64,000 nucleotides of DNA from Sulfurimonas sp. (GCF_041583195.1 NZ_JBFHGL010000003.1:124001-188000); one strand, 5' to 3'; positions 36,920 to 46,760 are shown, counted from the stretch's first letter. The notes: generated by a model from the sequence alone, not told the origin. Numbers and translations: made by a program.

Positions 36920-37835
36920 CATTCTGAATAAATAAAGCAAGGATTGTAAGTAAGAAAATACCGCCTGCTTTATTGTATAGTTTATTAGCAATTATGAACA
37001 GTAGTGTTAATGATGCACCAAGCATGATAAACATATCGTATTGGTTTGCTACAAGGTCCACACTTAGAGGTGCAACAAGTGATGCAGCTCCTAGTACCAT
37101 AGAGAAATTGGCAACATTTGATCCTATAATGTTTCCTATACTCATCTCTGCAGAACCTTTTTTAAGTGCAACTAGTGATACTACAAGTTCCGGTAAACTA
37201 GTTCCAAGTGAGATTAAAAATATACCGATTATCCATTCACTTATACCAAAATCTCTAGCTATATTTGCACCGCTATCAATAACAAAGTTTGCGCCGCCTA
37301 TTGTTAATGTGAATCCAAGAACTAAAAGAACTATGGTTTTTGCCCAATTGAATTTATCTTTTAAATCCTTATCAATTTCGCCTTCTAAATCATCTTTTGA
37401 GGACATAAACAAAAAGATAAGATATGAAACCATTACAAGCAGGTAAAGAATTCCGTCAACTCTACCTATTTCACCGTCTTGTGACATTAAAAAGAAAATT
37501 ATTACAGGAACAATAACCCATGCACTGTCTTTTGCAAACAGATCACGAGAAGTTGACATATTTTTTGCTAAAATAAAAACAGCTCCAAGAACTAGGGTTA
37601 TATTAAATATTACACTACCGACAACATTTGCGACTGCCATATCACTTTTATTAACACTTGAAGCCATCATAGAGGCTGCCATCTCAGGCAGACTAGTTCC
37701 AAAAGCAACAAGTGTCGCACCGATTACGAAGTGAGATATATTAAAATGAAGAGCAATTCTTTCTGATTCTTTTATTATAAAATCAGCACCGTATATTAAA
37801 GATGCCATAGCAACTATAAATATTATAAAATCCAA
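36909..37835 (-). CDS. Calcium/sodium antiporter (CaCA family, YrbG-like)
   Basis: The 308-aa inner-membrane protein has about ten helices in two halves, each with an alpha repeat: GATLVAFGTSLPEMAASMM (about residue 39) and GIFLISLGTSLPELVVSLV (about 206), the ion-binding signature of the CaCA family. A Ca or K exchange role follows from the family. The start is TTG at 37835, 6 bases after AAGGA at the very end of ybeY, so translation is linked to ybeY. Confidence 0.9.
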   Translation of the reverse strand: MDFIIFIVAMASLIYGADFIIKESERIALHFNISHFVIGATLVAFGTSLPEMAASMMASSVNKSDMAVANVVGSVIFNITLVLGAVFILAKNMSTSRDLFAKDSAWVIVPVIIFFLMSQDGEIGRVDGILYLLVMVSYLIFLFMSSKDDLEGEIDKDLKDKFNWAKTIVLLVLGFTLTIGGANFVIDSGANIARDFGISEWIIGIFLISLGTSLPELVVSLVALKKGSAEMSIGNIIGSNVANFSMVLGAASLVAPLSVDLVANQYDMFIMLGASLTLLFIIANKLYNKAGGIFLLTILALFIQNAVA

Positions 37836-37838
37836 TTA

Positions 37839-38258
37839 TTATCCTTGAGTACGTATTATTAAGCTTTGAGGCAGGTTGAATTGATTAATTAACTCTTCCT
37901 CTTTTAATCTCATCTCACCATTGTCTACTTCATGGTCATAGCCTAAAAGATGTAAGAGTCCGTGTATGAATAGCAATGCTAATTCATCATCTTCACTATG
38001 ACCAAGCTCCTTTGCTTTGTCAATAACATGAGAGTCTGAAATAACTATACTTCCAAGCAGTGCCATTGGCATTTCCTCGTAAGGAAAACTAAGTACATCA
38101 GTACTTTTGTCAATTCCACGGTATTGTTTGTTTATCTCTTGTATTTCAATGTCATTTGTGATTATGAGTTCAATGTGTTTGTCTGTCATTGATGAAGCTA
38201 TTTGACTTAAAAAATCTTCATCAATATTTAAGGAGGTATTATTTTCTAATTCAATCAT
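37839..38258 (-). CDS. ybeY: Endoribonuclease YbeY
   Basis: YbeY is a zinc endoribonuclease in 16S rRNA 3'-end maturation and ribosome quality control. The 139-aa product has the metal motif HGLLHLLGYDH (about residue 110) and upstream DVLSFPYEEMP. The usual partners phoH (upstream) and lnt (downstream) are absent here; a Na/Ca antiporter follows after 3 bases. Confidence 0.94.
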   Translation of the reverse strand: MIELENNTSLNIDEDFLSQIASSMTDKHIELIITNDIEIQEINKQYRGIDKSTDVLSFPYEEMPMALLGSIVISDSHVIDKAKELGHSEDDELALLFIHGLLHLLGYDHEVDNGEMRLKEEELINQFNLPQSLIIRTQG

Positions 38259-38291
38259 AAAAAGAATTATATCAAATACGGAAGAAAAATC

Positions 38292-38480
38292 CTATCCTAG
38301 AAGATTTACGTTATTACCCATTCCTGTTTTTTGAGCATTTATTTGTTGAGTTTGTTTAGATTGTTCATCTAAACCTTCTAAAATTTTTAAAACTTGTTGA
38401 GATTGAACCTCTGTAGCTTTTTGCATTGGACTTTTACCTTCTTGTTGAGCCGGTGCATTTGTTGATGATGAAACTTGCAT
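38292..38480 (-). CDS. Small Gln-rich protein, unknown function
   Basis: The 62-aa product is Gln/Ser-rich with one helix (about residues 20-40, ATEVQSQQVLKILEGL). The AAGGATATGTT ahead of its ATG is a proper ribosome site, so it is expressed. It vaguely recalls the YjfB-type putative motility proteins, but the match is weak. It is divergent from queC with 85 bases between them. Confidence 0.5.
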   Translation of the reverse strand: MQVSSSTNAPAQQEGKSPMQKATEVQSQQVLKILEGLDEQSKQTQQINAQKTGMGNNVNLLG

Positions 38481-38565
38481 AACATATCCTTTTATATTCT
38501 ATATTTTTAAATTATATATACAGTTTTATTTAAAGTAGATTAAAAATATATGTTAAAATTCTTTT

Positions 38566-39243
38566 ATGAAAAATATTAAAAGTAAAAAAGCTGTATGTGT
38601 TATGAGTGGCGGTATGGACTCCACTTTGAGCGCATACATTAAAAAAAGTGAAGGCTATGAGATAATCGCTGTTCATTTCAATTATGATCAAAGAACTCAA
38701 AAAAAAGAGTTGGAATGTTTTCATAAAATATGCAATAAACTAGATGTAAAAGAAAAATATATACTTGATTTAGATTTTTTCAAACAACTAGGTGCTTCGG
38801 CACTGACAGATAAAAGTATACAAGTACCTACATCTGGACTTGAAGACGGAGTACCCGTTACATACGTACCATTTAGAAACGGTATATTTTTAAGTATGGC
38901 GGCGGCAATAGCTGAAAAAGAGGGTGCTGGCGTTATAAGTATTGGTGTAGTTGAAGAAGACAGCAGCGGTTATCCTGATTGCAGATTTGATTATATAAAA
39001 AGTATGCAAGAAAGCATTAATCTTGGAACTAAAGATGAGACAAATATAACGATTGATATGCCTTTGGTTAAGCTCAAGAAATCTCAAATAGTTCAAAAAG
39101 CGCTAGAACTCAATGTGCCTTTAGAATTAACATGGAGCTGTTACCAGGATGAAGATAAAGCTTGTGGCGTTTGTGACAGTTGTAGATTGAGACTACGAGG
39201 TTTTGAACTTGCAGGAGTAAATGATCCAATCCCGTACAAATAA
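38566..39243 (+). CDS. queC: 7-cyano-7-deazaguanine synthase
   Basis: QueC converts 7-carboxy-7-deazaguanine to preQ0 using ATP and ammonia, on the queuosine pathway. The 225-aa product has the PP-loop SGGMDST (about residue 15), the FRNG motif PFRNGIF (about 104) and a C-terminal zinc-type cluster [10 protein letters not shown] (about 204). Length is normal. Its end overlaps the YgjP-like gene by 23 bases. Confidence 0.95.
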   Translation: MKNIKSKKAVCVMSGGMDSTLSAYIKKSEGYEIIAVHFNYDQRTQKKELECFHKICNKLDVKEKYILDLDFFKQLGASALTDKSIQVPTSGLEDGVPVTYVPFRNGIFLSMAAAIAEKEGAGVISIGVVEEDSSGYPDCRFDYIKSMQESINLGTKDETNITIDMPLVKLKKSQIVQKALELNVPLELTWSCYQDEDKACGVCDSCRLRLRGFELAGVNDPIPYK

Positions 39244-39766
39244 AATAAACCATAACGGTTTTGAAATTACACATATTTGCAAACCAAGACTAAAGAATAG
39301 TTATATAAGTGTGTCAAAAGATGGTGTACTGTTAAAAACACCACGAGTTTCGGATTCTTATATAAAAAAATTACTTTTGGAAAAAGAGCAGTGGATTCAC
39401 AAAAAGTTAATTGAGCTTAAAAGCAGAATCTATGTGGATAAAACTTTGTCAGATGAAACAATAGCGAAAGAGTATCTAAAAAGCAGGGTAGAGTATTATT
39501 CAAAACTAATGGGATTAAAGTATTCGTCACTAAAGTTTAGAAAGATGAAAAGACGTTGGGGAAGTTGCAGTTCAAATAGAATTATTACTTTAAATACATA
39601 TTTGTACAATACCCCGCAAGAACAAATTGATTATGTAGTGATTCATGAGTTGGCTCATTTAGTGCATATGAACCACTCTAAAGAGTTTCACAGACTGGTT
39701 GATAAGTATATGCCTCTATCTAAAGATTTAAAATCTATTCAGAGTCAATTCTACTTATTGCAGTAA
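39221..39766 (+). CDS. YgjP/DUF45-type zinc metallopeptidase-like protein
   Basis: The 181-aa protein carries the zincin HELAH motif ([18 protein letters not shown], about residue 144), with the third ligand in NHSKEFH, and the preceding RRWGSCSS typical of the family. Its in vivo substrate is unknown. A GGAG sits within queC just before the ATG, and its end overlaps the convergent glycoside-hydrolase-like gene by 32 bases. Confidence 0.85.
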   Translation: MIQSRTNKINHNGFEITHICKPRLKNSYISVSKDGVLLKTPRVSDSYIKKLLLEKEQWIHKKLIELKSRIYVDKTLSDETIAKEYLKSRVEYYSKLMGLKYSSLKFRKMKRRWGSCSSNRIITLNTYLYNTPQEQIDYVVIHELAHLVHMNHSKEFHRLVDKYMPLSKDLKSIQSQFYLLQ

Positions 39767-40982
39767 GTCTAAAGTAGTTTTGTTTATATCTGCTAGAAGG
39801 TGACCACATCATCCAGCCGTTTGTATCATGCTCTTCAGATGCACGAATTTGAGCTTCAATATCTTTTTTAACATAAAAACGTTTCTCTTGAGTATAGTCT
39901 TTAAAATGTTGAAGCCATGGTCTAAGTCTTAGCGGATTGATCTGATCAACAACATTGTTTATACTTTCATATATAACTTTATGCGGATAATCAGCTGGGT
40001 TTTTTACATTAAAATAACTCGAACTAAACCCTGAAGGGTAGAGCATCGGACAAATATAGTCAGCATATTTTGATAGCCCTTTAATAGTTTGACCTATACC
40101 GGTGTCTGTTTCATTCCAGCAAATTAATCCATAAGTATCCACAGAGACAAAAACTCCATATCTTCTAAGCTCATTTTGTGCTAAAGATAAAAACTCTTCA
40201 ATAGCTTTAATACGGTTTTGCTCAGTGTTTTCTTTTGAGAAAACAAGCCCACGTCTTGCAGGAAATCGTATAAAGTCAAAGTTGATCTCATCAAAACCTA
40301 CCTTAGCAGCATCTTTAGCAATCTCAATAGTATAGATATGACTTCTTTTATCATAAGGATCAACCCACGCTATACCGTCAAAGTTTCTCCAGACTTCACC
40401 GTTTTTAGTTTTAATTGCATAGTCAGGATTATTTTTAGCTTGAAGATCATCTTTAAAAGTTGATAATCTTGCTATCGTATATATATTTTTTGATTTAAGA
40501 ACACTCATAAACTCATCTATATCTTTTATGCTTCTTTGAAACCATGCTCCATAAGAGTTTGCTTTGTCATATGATGTTTTGTATGAAGTAAGTCCTTCAG
40601 CACTTTTTATATCAACTACAACAGAATTTATCTCTGTTTCATCTATGATTTTTAAGATTCTGGCAAATGTTTTAGAATCAATTTTTGCTCCCCAAAAATT
40701 CAGATAGAGTGCTTTTACCTTGATTGGTGTCAGTTCAATTGTTTTTGAAAGTTCTGAGAGTTTAAATTTTTTTGGTTTGTATCCGTAGGCTTTGATGAAA
40801 GCGACCTCTTCGTTACTATCAAGTACAAAGTGACCGAATATATGAGAATGTATAGTTTGGTTGGAGTCGCTTATTTTTGCATCTATTATCGGTTCTTTTG
40901 TAACAGAGTCAACAATTTTCCCCTTAAAAGATATAGCAAATATGTTAGAAATAATTAAAAAAGTTAAAAATAATATCTTCAA
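39735..40982 (-). CDS. Putative glycoside hydrolase (DUF4015-type) with N-terminal regulatory-like domain
   Basis: The 415-aa product has a signal peptide (about 1-16) and a carboxypeptidase-regulatory-like beta domain (about 20-85, with GKIVDSVTKEPIIDAKI). The rest is a TIM-barrel-like part. There SVVVDIKSAEGLTSY, IARLSTFKD, VDPYDKRSHIYTIEIA, FDEINFDFIRFPARRG and VSVDTYG followed by YICPMLYPSGF match the DUF4015 putative glycosidases. It is probably exported and acts on an envelope polysaccharide; substrate unknown. Confidence 0.8.
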   Translation of the reverse strand: MKILFLTFLIISNIFAISFKGKIVDSVTKEPIIDAKISDSNQTIHSHIFGHFVLDSNEEVAFIKAYGYKPKKFKLSELSKTIELTPIKVKALYLNFWGAKIDSKTFARILKIIDETEINSVVVDIKSAEGLTSYKTSYDKANSYGAWFQRSIKDIDEFMSVLKSKNIYTIARLSTFKDDLQAKNNPDYAIKTKNGEVWRNFDGIAWVDPYDKRSHIYTIEIAKDAAKVGFDEINFDFIRFPARRGLVFSKENTEQNRIKAIEEFLSLAQNELRRYGVFVSVDTYGLICWNETDTGIGQTIKGLSKYADYICPMLYPSGFSSSYFNVKNPADYPHKVIYESINNVVDQINPLRLRPWLQHFKDYTQEKRFYVKKDIEAQIRASEEHDTNGWMMWSPSSRYKQNYFRLTAISRIDSE

Positions 40983-41028
40983 AATAGTGTTCCACGAAAA
41001 AAATCCTGGAATTGTACCTAAAAATCAA

Positions 41029-42162
41029 TCATCTTTCGTTAATAAAATACCCTAAACTTACTTTACTCCACTCTTTGGATAAGTTTAAATATTTTTCAAT
41101 TGAATTTTGTACAATCTCAAAATCTTTATTTTTTGAGCTAAGCTCCTCTAAAACAACTTTCAGAGACTCTTTACCCTTTGTAATAACATCGTCAGGATAT
41201 TTAGATAGTTTAATGTCCATAGAACGCAGTTTCTCAAGTGCTAAGATGTTTTTGGCATGAAATTCGTGTGTCATATTTGAATTAAGTTCACTCGAAGCTA
41301 CTTCGATCATAGCTTGGTGTTCATCTGCAAGTTTGTCAAAACTTTTTTTATTAAATGTTAGCTCTAGTATTGAGCCTGGTTCGTGCCAGCCAGAATAATA
41401 ATACGGTGCTACTTTGTAAAAGCCCATTTTGATATCTAGTGCAGGTCCAACCCATTCGGTTGCATCTATTACACCGCGTTCCAAAGAGGTATATATTTCA
41501 CCCGCAGGCAGAAGTATAGGGTTAACTCCCATTTTTGCAAAAACTTCCCCTCCAAGACCAGGTATTCTCATTTTAAGACCGTTCATATCTTCTAAAGAAT
41601 TTATCGGTTTTCTAAACCATCCACCCATTTGAATATTTGTATTTCCGCCTAAAAAAGGGTGTAGATTGTATTTTGCATACTGTTCACGCCATAGTTCAAG
41701 TCCTCCGCCATAAAGCATCCATGAATTGATCTCTTCAGCAGTAAAGCCAAACGGTATACCGCTAAAAAGTGAAAATGCAGAGTTCTTACCTTTCCAATAA
41801 TAAGGTCCTGAATGAAAGGCATCGATCTGACCGCTTGAAGCTGCATCAAAAACAGCTAATGCAGGAACTAGTGTATTTTTTGCATATATTTTTATTTCTA
41901 AACTGCCACCGCTTATTTGTTTAATTCTTGAAGCAAAATTATCAACACCTGTTCCCATTATTGGAAAGTGAGCAGGCCAGCTTGTTGCGAGTTTTAACGT
42001 AGTCTTCTTATTTCTATTGATATTTACGCGCTTATTGTCTTCAGTGGTGTTTTTAGGGTGTTTTGAGTAGTCTATTGCCTGTCTGTTGTTCTCATTACAA
42101 CCTGTTATTGCGATTGAAGCTGCTCCAATGCCGGCTGTAGTCAAAAAATTTCTTCTATCCAT
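41029..42162 (-). CDS. TRAP-type substrate-binding protein (DctP-like), Tat lipoprotein
   Basis: The 377-aa protein begins with a twin-arginine signal (DRRNFL) whose hydrophobic part ends in a lipobox-like ITGCNE, so it may be a Tat-exported lipoprotein. The rest is a DctP-type extracytoplasmic binding protein (LATSWPAHFPIMGTG at about 58, then WVGPALDIKMGFY). The DctQ and DctM membrane partners are not next to it, so it is an orphan here. Likely ligands are carboxylates; not determinable. Confidence 0.85.
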   Translation of the reverse strand: MDRRNFLTTAGIGAASIAITGCNENNRQAIDYSKHPKNTTEDNKRVNINRNKKTTLKLATSWPAHFPIMGTGVDNFASRIKQISGGSLEIKIYAKNTLVPALAVFDAASSGQIDAFHSGPYYWKGKNSAFSLFSGIPFGFTAEEINSWMLYGGGLELWREQYAKYNLHPFLGGNTNIQMGGWFRKPINSLEDMNGLKMRIPGLGGEVFAKMGVNPILLPAGEIYTSLERGVIDATEWVGPALDIKMGFYKVAPYYYSGWHEPGSILELTFNKKSFDKLADEHQAMIEVASSELNSNMTHEFHAKNILALEKLRSMDIKLSKYPDDVITKGKESLKVVLEELSSKNKDFEIVQNSIEKYLNLSKEWSKVSLGYFINER

Positions 42163-42174
42163 TAATAAACTCTC

Positions 42175-43179
42175 CTAAAATGCCAAAGTCAATTGTGTAT
42201 GTGATTTTTGTTCAGATTGATTTTGTTCTAAAATACTTTTATCAACTCCGGCTACAAATGCGAAATTAAATCGGTTTTGCTTTAAAATATTTAAAATCTC
42301 ATCACTATTTTTATAAATAAAAGTGTTTTGTGTAACATTTAAATCGATATCTTGAGGAACAATGTAAATTATGTTTGCCCAAGTAGCATTATTTTGCAAA
42401 TACTCAATCTCGGTTTTTATTAAGTCATTGTTTGATTCAAAAATTAGAACTTTATCGCTTGTACCAAACTCTTTTATCTCAAAGTTTTTATTTGTAAATA
42501 CAGCTTCAAAGTGCTCTATTGGAGTGAATTTTTTTAGTTTATAGTTGATCTTAAGTGTTTTAAATATATTAAACAGCTCTTCTAAATAAGGCATAAAAAA
42601 CGGCGATATTGTTTGTCTTTCATAAAATACATTATCATATATAAAAGATGTTTCAAAAAGTGTTTTTTCCATAATTGTTATTTGCTCTAGAGATCTGCTT
42701 GGCGTATTCTTTTTATTTGCAAATATTCTTTCATCGTTAAGTGAAGGTGAAAAAAGCAGGGTAGAGCGGTTTTGTATATGCCATAAGTTTTTAAAAAGAT
42801 GTTCAGTATCTCCACTAACTATAACACAGTGTGGTTCTATAATAAATTGTTTAGCTAATTTGATAACAACTTCACTACATTCATAAGCTGTAGCTTCTTT
42901 TTCTATAAGTCTAAATCTTAGAAGTCTTTTTAATGCTTCTTCTAAATTATCTGTTTGAATCCATGCAATTTCACTATCTAGTATTTCACAGTCTGACTCA
43001 TAAAATATTCCGTAAGCACCGTTTTTTACGGCTTCTGATATCTCTTGATTATTTTTGGCTATGAAGAGATCGCCTCGATTTACTTTGTTTACGTCAAAAA
43101 TGATATTTTCAAAATTACTTACACATGGCTCAGTATTTAGTTTTGCATGTGTAAGTGCTAGTAGGTTTTCAAGCCTCAT
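42175..43179 (-). CDS. MurF-N-like protein with degenerate Mur-ligase core
   Basis: The 334-aa product starts like the N-terminal UDP-binding domain of MurE/MurF (FDVNKVNRGDLFIA, about residue 28, then VKNGAYGIFYE). The central part where Mur ligases have TGTNGKT reads VSGDTEHLFKN (about residue 119), without the P-loop Gly-Lys-Thr, and the C-terminal ligase domain is not recognisable. It is therefore unlikely to be an active ligase. It overlaps metG by 4 bases and may be a conserved companion of unknown role. Confidence 0.62.
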   Translation of the reverse strand: MRLENLLALTHAKLNTEPCVSNFENIIFDVNKVNRGDLFIAKNNQEISEAVKNGAYGIFYESDCEILDSEIAWIQTDNLEEALKRLLRFRLIEKEATAYECSEVVIKLAKQFIIEPHCVIVSGDTEHLFKNLWHIQNRSTLLFSPSLNDERIFANKKNTPSRSLEQITIMEKTLFETSFIYDNVFYERQTISPFFMPYLEELFNIFKTLKINYKLKKFTPIEHFEAVFTNKNFEIKEFGTSDKVLIFESNNDLIKTEIEYLQNNATWANIIYIVPQDIDLNVTQNTFIYKNSDEILNILKQNRFNFAFVAGVDKSILEQNQSEQKSHTQLTLAF

Positions 43180-45101
43180 CCAATAGGAGTGCCGGCTTTT
43201 TTAGGTTTTTCAGGGCGAATAAGACATAAACCCTCATCATCTTTAGCTGCTAGTAGCATACCTTCAGATAACATTCCCATTAGTTTGGCAGGTTTTAGGT
43301 TTGCAACTACACAAACCTGAGTACCGATCAAATCTTCTGCAGAGTAAGATTTTTTAATACCTGCAATGATTTGTCTAGGTTTAGCTTCTCCTAGATCTAC
43401 TTGTAGTTTAAGAAGTTTTGAGCTTTTAGGCACTGCTTCACCTTCAACTACGGTTCCGACTTTTAGAGATGTCTCAAAAAATTGACCGATCTCTATTAAA
43501 TTATCTTCTTCAACCTCTTGAGGCTCATCATCACTTACAGGTTTGTTTGGCTCTTGTGCAGGAGCTTCAGGCATTAAAGGCTCTTCAATACGAGGAAATA
43601 GTGGATCTATCTTTTTAATATTAAATAATTTTAACAGTTTTTTATCACAAACTAGCTCTGTATAACTATCGTTATTGATCTCAAAATTAAGAGTATCTGC
43701 AACTTTTTTAGATGTGTTAGGCATAATAGGAGAAAGCATAACAACAGCTTTTGCAAGAACATTTGCAACTAGTGCAACTGTAGCTAGTGCTTCGTCTTTT
43801 CTGTCTTCTTTCATCTTAGCCCATGGCTCATACTCTGTAATAGCGCTGTTTCCAATAGCAAAAAGCTTCCAAAGCTCTTCAAGGTATCTATGAGTTTGAA
43901 GAGTTTCCATGTAGTTGTCTAATGAATCTAATACCTCATTCATCTGAGTTAACTCTTTAGAATGGTATTTTTCTACATCAACACTATCGATCTCAAAATC
44001 AGAGTATTTACCGCTCATACCGATTATACGGTTTAATAAGTTACCAAGATCGTTACTTAATTCAGAGTTCATTCTATCAATCAGTGCACGTTGAGAAAAG
44101 TCACCGTCTTGACCAAAAGGAACTTCACGAAGCATGAAGTATCTTAGGTTTTCATATCCATAAGCATCTGACACATCTTTAGGTGATACTACGTTACCTT
44201 TAGACTTACTCATCTTTTCGCCATCGCGTGTCCACCAACCGTGTGCACCAATAGTTTTTGGAAGCGGAAGATCAAGACTCATTAAAAATGCAGGCCAGTA
44301 AATAGCATGAAAGCGCAAGATATCTTTACCCACAAGCTGCGTTGAAGCTGGCCAGAAGTCCATATTTTCTTCATTTTTACCATATCCAAGAGCTGTTATA
44401 TAGTTTAGAAGTGCATCCAACCATACATACATAACATGTTTGTCATCGTTTATAGAAGCTGGCATATGTACACCCCACGAAAATGAAGTACGAGTTACTG
44501 AAAGATCACGTAATCCGCCTTTTACAAAGTTAATTACTTCATTAGCGCGAGATTTTGGCATGATAAATTCAGGATTTTGTTCATAGTGTGCTAAAAGTTT
44601 GTCTTCATAGTTTGAAAGTTTAAAAAAGTAGCTTTCCTCTTTTACTACGTTTGTTGTACGACCACAGTCAGGACAAAATTCACCATCAACTAATTGAGTT
44701 TCAGGAAAGAAAGTCTCACAGCTTACACAGTAGTGACCTTCATAGAAATCTTTGTAAATATCACCTTTTTCGTACATTTTCTCAAACGCTTTTTGAACAC
44801 CAAGCTTATGATCTTCATCTGTTGTACGGATAAACTTATCGTAAGATATTTCAAACTCATCCCAAAGGTTTCTAAATGTAGCACTGATCTCATCAGCAAA
44901 GGCTTGAGTTTCTTTACCTTTCTTTTGAGCAGATTCTTCGATCTTTTGACCATGTTCGTCAGTACCGGTTAAAAAGAAAGTTTTTTCACCTTTTAGTCTT
45001 TCGTATCTTGCTAGTGAATCAGCTATAAAAGTTGTATATGCATGACCAATGTGTGCTTCACCATTCACGTAGTAGATTGGGGTAGTTATATATTTACTCA
45101 A
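43176..45101 (-). CDS. metG: Methionyl-tRNA synthetase
   Basis: MetG charges initiator and elongator tRNA-Met. The 641-aa product has HIGH as HIGHAYTT (about residue 17), zinc knuckles CVSCETFFP and CPDCG (about 127-148), KMSKS in GEKMSKSKGNVV (about 297) and a C-terminal EMAPII-like tRNA-binding domain (about 540-641). It overlaps the next (MurF-N-like) gene by ATGA. The Cys-rich 68-aa gene lies upstream. Confidence 0.97.
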   Translation of the reverse strand: MSKYITTPIYYVNGEAHIGHAYTTFIADSLARYERLKGEKTFFLTGTDEHGQKIEESAQKKGKETQAFADEISATFRNLWDEFEISYDKFIRTTDEDHKLGVQKAFEKMYEKGDIYKDFYEGHYCVSCETFFPETQLVDGEFCPDCGRTTNVVKEESYFFKLSNYEDKLLAHYEQNPEFIMPKSRANEVINFVKGGLRDLSVTRTSFSWGVHMPASINDDKHVMYVWLDALLNYITALGYGKNEENMDFWPASTQLVGKDILRFHAIYWPAFLMSLDLPLPKTIGAHGWWTRDGEKMSKSKGNVVSPKDVSDAYGYENLRYFMLREVPFGQDGDFSQRALIDRMNSELSNDLGNLLNRIIGMSGKYSDFEIDSVDVEKYHSKELTQMNEVLDSLDNYMETLQTHRYLEELWKLFAIGNSAITEYEPWAKMKEDRKDEALATVALVANVLAKAVVMLSPIMPNTSKKVADTLNFEINNDSYTELVCDKKLLKLFNIKKIDPLFPRIEEPLMPEAPAQEPNKPVSDDEPQEVEEDNLIEIGQFFETSLKVGTVVEGEAVPKSSKLLKLQVDLGEAKPRQIIAGIKKSYSAEDLIGTQVCVVANLKPAKLMGMLSEGMLLAAKDDEGLCLIRPEKPKKAGTPIG

Positions 45102-45161
45102 TTTTTATCCTATTAAATATTTTAATTTTGTTATTTTATCTAAGAATTCTTAGATAATAGT

Positions 45162-45368
45162 TTAAAACTCAAAGCCACCTGTATCTCCCTTGGACATACT
45201 GTTATAAACTGAGTTTACATAATCATTTCTAAGCTCACACTTTAGAAATTGATCACATTTGCTGCAAGAATCAACACTGTTTTTTTGTTGACATTCTTTT
45301 ACATTTTCTATCATGCTTTCTAAATGAAGTTCAAATTTATCAAGCTCTTTAGATTCAGTTGTTTGCAT
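45162..45368 (-). CDS. Small cysteine-rich protein between fbp and metG
   Basis: The 68-aa product has four cysteines, C-x9-C-x2-C-x5-C (about residues 27-47), enough for a metal site, and no signal peptide. Its start overlaps the fbp end by 14 bases. From memory, a small protein of this size occupies the same place in the metG-fbp-mobB cluster of Campylobacter, so it is a conserved member. Function is unknown. Confidence 0.7.
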   Translation of the reverse strand: MQTTESKELDKFELHLESMIENVKECQQKNSVDSCSKCDQFLKCELRNDYVNSVYNSMSKGDTGGFEF

Positions 45369-46194
45369 AAACTTCTTTTACTCTTTGAATTTCATGACGT
45401 GATCCAAAAAAACAAGGTGATGTATCGTGAACATGAGCATATGGAAGTGTCATTAGATCATCTTTACCGTTAATCGCTTCTCCGCCTGCTAGTTTATAAA
45501 TGAATGCAAAAGGGAAAACTTCGAACAGTCTGCGTAGTTTTCCTTCAGGTTTATCACTTGTAGCAGGGTAAGAAAACAGACCACCGCCTTTTAGCAGTAT
45601 TTGGTGAAGATCTGGAACCATACCACCGGAATATCTAAGGCGATAACCCTCTTTAAAGAAACTGTCTACTAGTTCTTTATGATATGGTTCCCAGTTTTGT
45701 TGAGTCCCGCCGGGTGCGTTTAGATTACCTTTTTCTTTCATACGGATCTCTTTAACAAACTCCCAGTTTTCCTCTTGAAGCAGGTGAAGTTTAACTTTAT
45801 TGTGAGCAAACACCATTTCAACTCTTGGTCCATGAACTACATAACATGAAGCAACCATATTTTCAGAACCAAATCCACCTTCATATATACCGTAAATAGT
45901 CCCTACACTAAGGTTAACGTCTATTAAAGATGAACCATCAAGTGGATCATATGCTATAAAATACTTACCTTTTGTATTTAGCTCCATTGGATGCTCTTTT
46001 TCTTCACTTGCTATTGTATGAACCGTAGGTACGTGTGAAAGTTCCTCTTCGATTATCATATCGCATTGAATATCAAGCTGAAGTTGTGTTTCACCTGAGC
46101 TGTTTGCTTGGTTTGAATAACCAATATCTTTAATATCAATCGCTTTTTTGATTCTTTTTGCACTTCTTTGTATCGCTTCAAATATATCTGTCAT
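45355..46194 (-). CDS. fbp: Fructose-1,6-bisphosphatase class I
   Basis: Fbp removes phosphate from fructose-1,6-bisphosphate in gluconeogenesis. That matters for an autotroph building glycogen, as the neighbouring glycogen operon suggests. The 279-aa product has [21 protein letters not shown] (split at about 89-109), which carries metal-binding Asp residues, [15 protein letters not shown] and the substrate-site [10 protein letters not shown]. It is followed by the small Cys-rich gene and preceded by mobB. Confidence 0.95.
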   Translation of the reverse strand: MTDIFEAIQRSAKRIKKAIDIKDIGYSNQANSSGETQLQLDIQCDMIIEEELSHVPTVHTIASEEKEHPMELNTKGKYFIAYDPLDGSSLIDVNLSVGTIYGIYEGGFGSENMVASCYVVHGPRVEMVFAHNKVKLHLLQEENWEFVKEIRMKEKGNLNAPGGTQQNWEPYHKELVDSFFKEGYRLRYSGGMVPDLHQILLKGGGLFSYPATSDKPEGKLRRLFEVFPFAFIYKLAGGEAINGKDDLMTLPYAHVHDTSPCFFGSRHEIQRVKEVYANN

Positions 46195-46698
46195 TTATAC
46201 TTCCTTTGAGTTTTTAAGTATCCAAGATATTACATCTTCAGGGTCATTTAGATCTAACATAGAAACATTTTTTGGGATATCGTAAGCATCTGAATCTATG
46301 CTCTCATCTATAGCCAACGCATCCATGTATGGAAAATAGTCTGTATCTAGAGAGTTTCTAAATACGGCTATTCTAGGTAAAGGCAGGTTTTTTAAACCCT
46401 CGACAAGCAGTATGTCAAACTTGTCAAAGAGTCTAATCATCTCATCTAGTTCTTTTTGTCTATGAGAAAAGTAAGTTGTACGTGTAGGGGAGGTTACTAT
46501 AACTTCAGCCCCTGTATCACTAAACTTGTAGCTGTCTTTTCCCTCAACATCAAACCTTGCTTTATCACCTGGATCATGTTTTATTATTGCCACCTCTTTT
46601 TTATGCTCATAAATAAGTTTTCTGGCAACTTTTAATATAAGTGTTGTCTTCCCACTATTTGATGGTCCAGTAAAAGCTACTGCTAATCTTTTATTCAA
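46195..46698 (-). CDS. mobB: Molybdopterin-guanine dinucleotide biosynthesis adaptor MobB
   Basis: MobB is a GTP-binding helper for the MobA step of molybdenum cofactor assembly. The 167-aa product has Walker A GPSNSGKTTL (about residue 11), the family motif IIKHDPG (about 38), and LLVEGLKNLPLPRIAVFR (about 99). It is the first gene of the mobB-fbp-metG cluster; a -10 box is visible at 46729-46734. Molybdoenzymes (nitrate or formate related) are implied elsewhere in the genome. Confidence 0.94.
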   Translation of the reverse strand: MNKRLAVAFTGPSNSGKTTLILKVARKLIYEHKKEVAIIKHDPGDKARFDVEGKDSYKFSDTGAEVIVTSPTRTTYFSHRQKELDEMIRLFDKFDILLVEGLKNLPLPRIAVFRNSLDTDYFPYMDALAIDESIDSDAYDIPKNVSMLDLNDPEDVISWILKNSKEV

Positions 46699-46728
46699 TG
46701 TTATATCTTTACTTAAAATTTAAAGTGA

Positions 46729-46734
46729 TTATAC
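46729..46734 (-). promoter_or_regulatory. Probable -10 box of the mobB-fbp-metG cluster
   Basis: The minus strand reads TGTATAATCAC, about 31 bases before the mobB ATG. Confidence 0.5.
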
Positions 46735-46754
46735 AAAAGAAAAGTTTAACAAGT

Positions 46755-46760
46755 TATAAT
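46755..46760 (+). promoter_or_regulatory. Probable -10 box immediately upstream of the lipoprotein gene
   Basis: AGTTATAATTTCGGC puts TATAAT only 6 bases before the ATG at 46767. Transcription would begin about at the start codon, so the mRNA may be leaderless. Confidence 0.45.
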
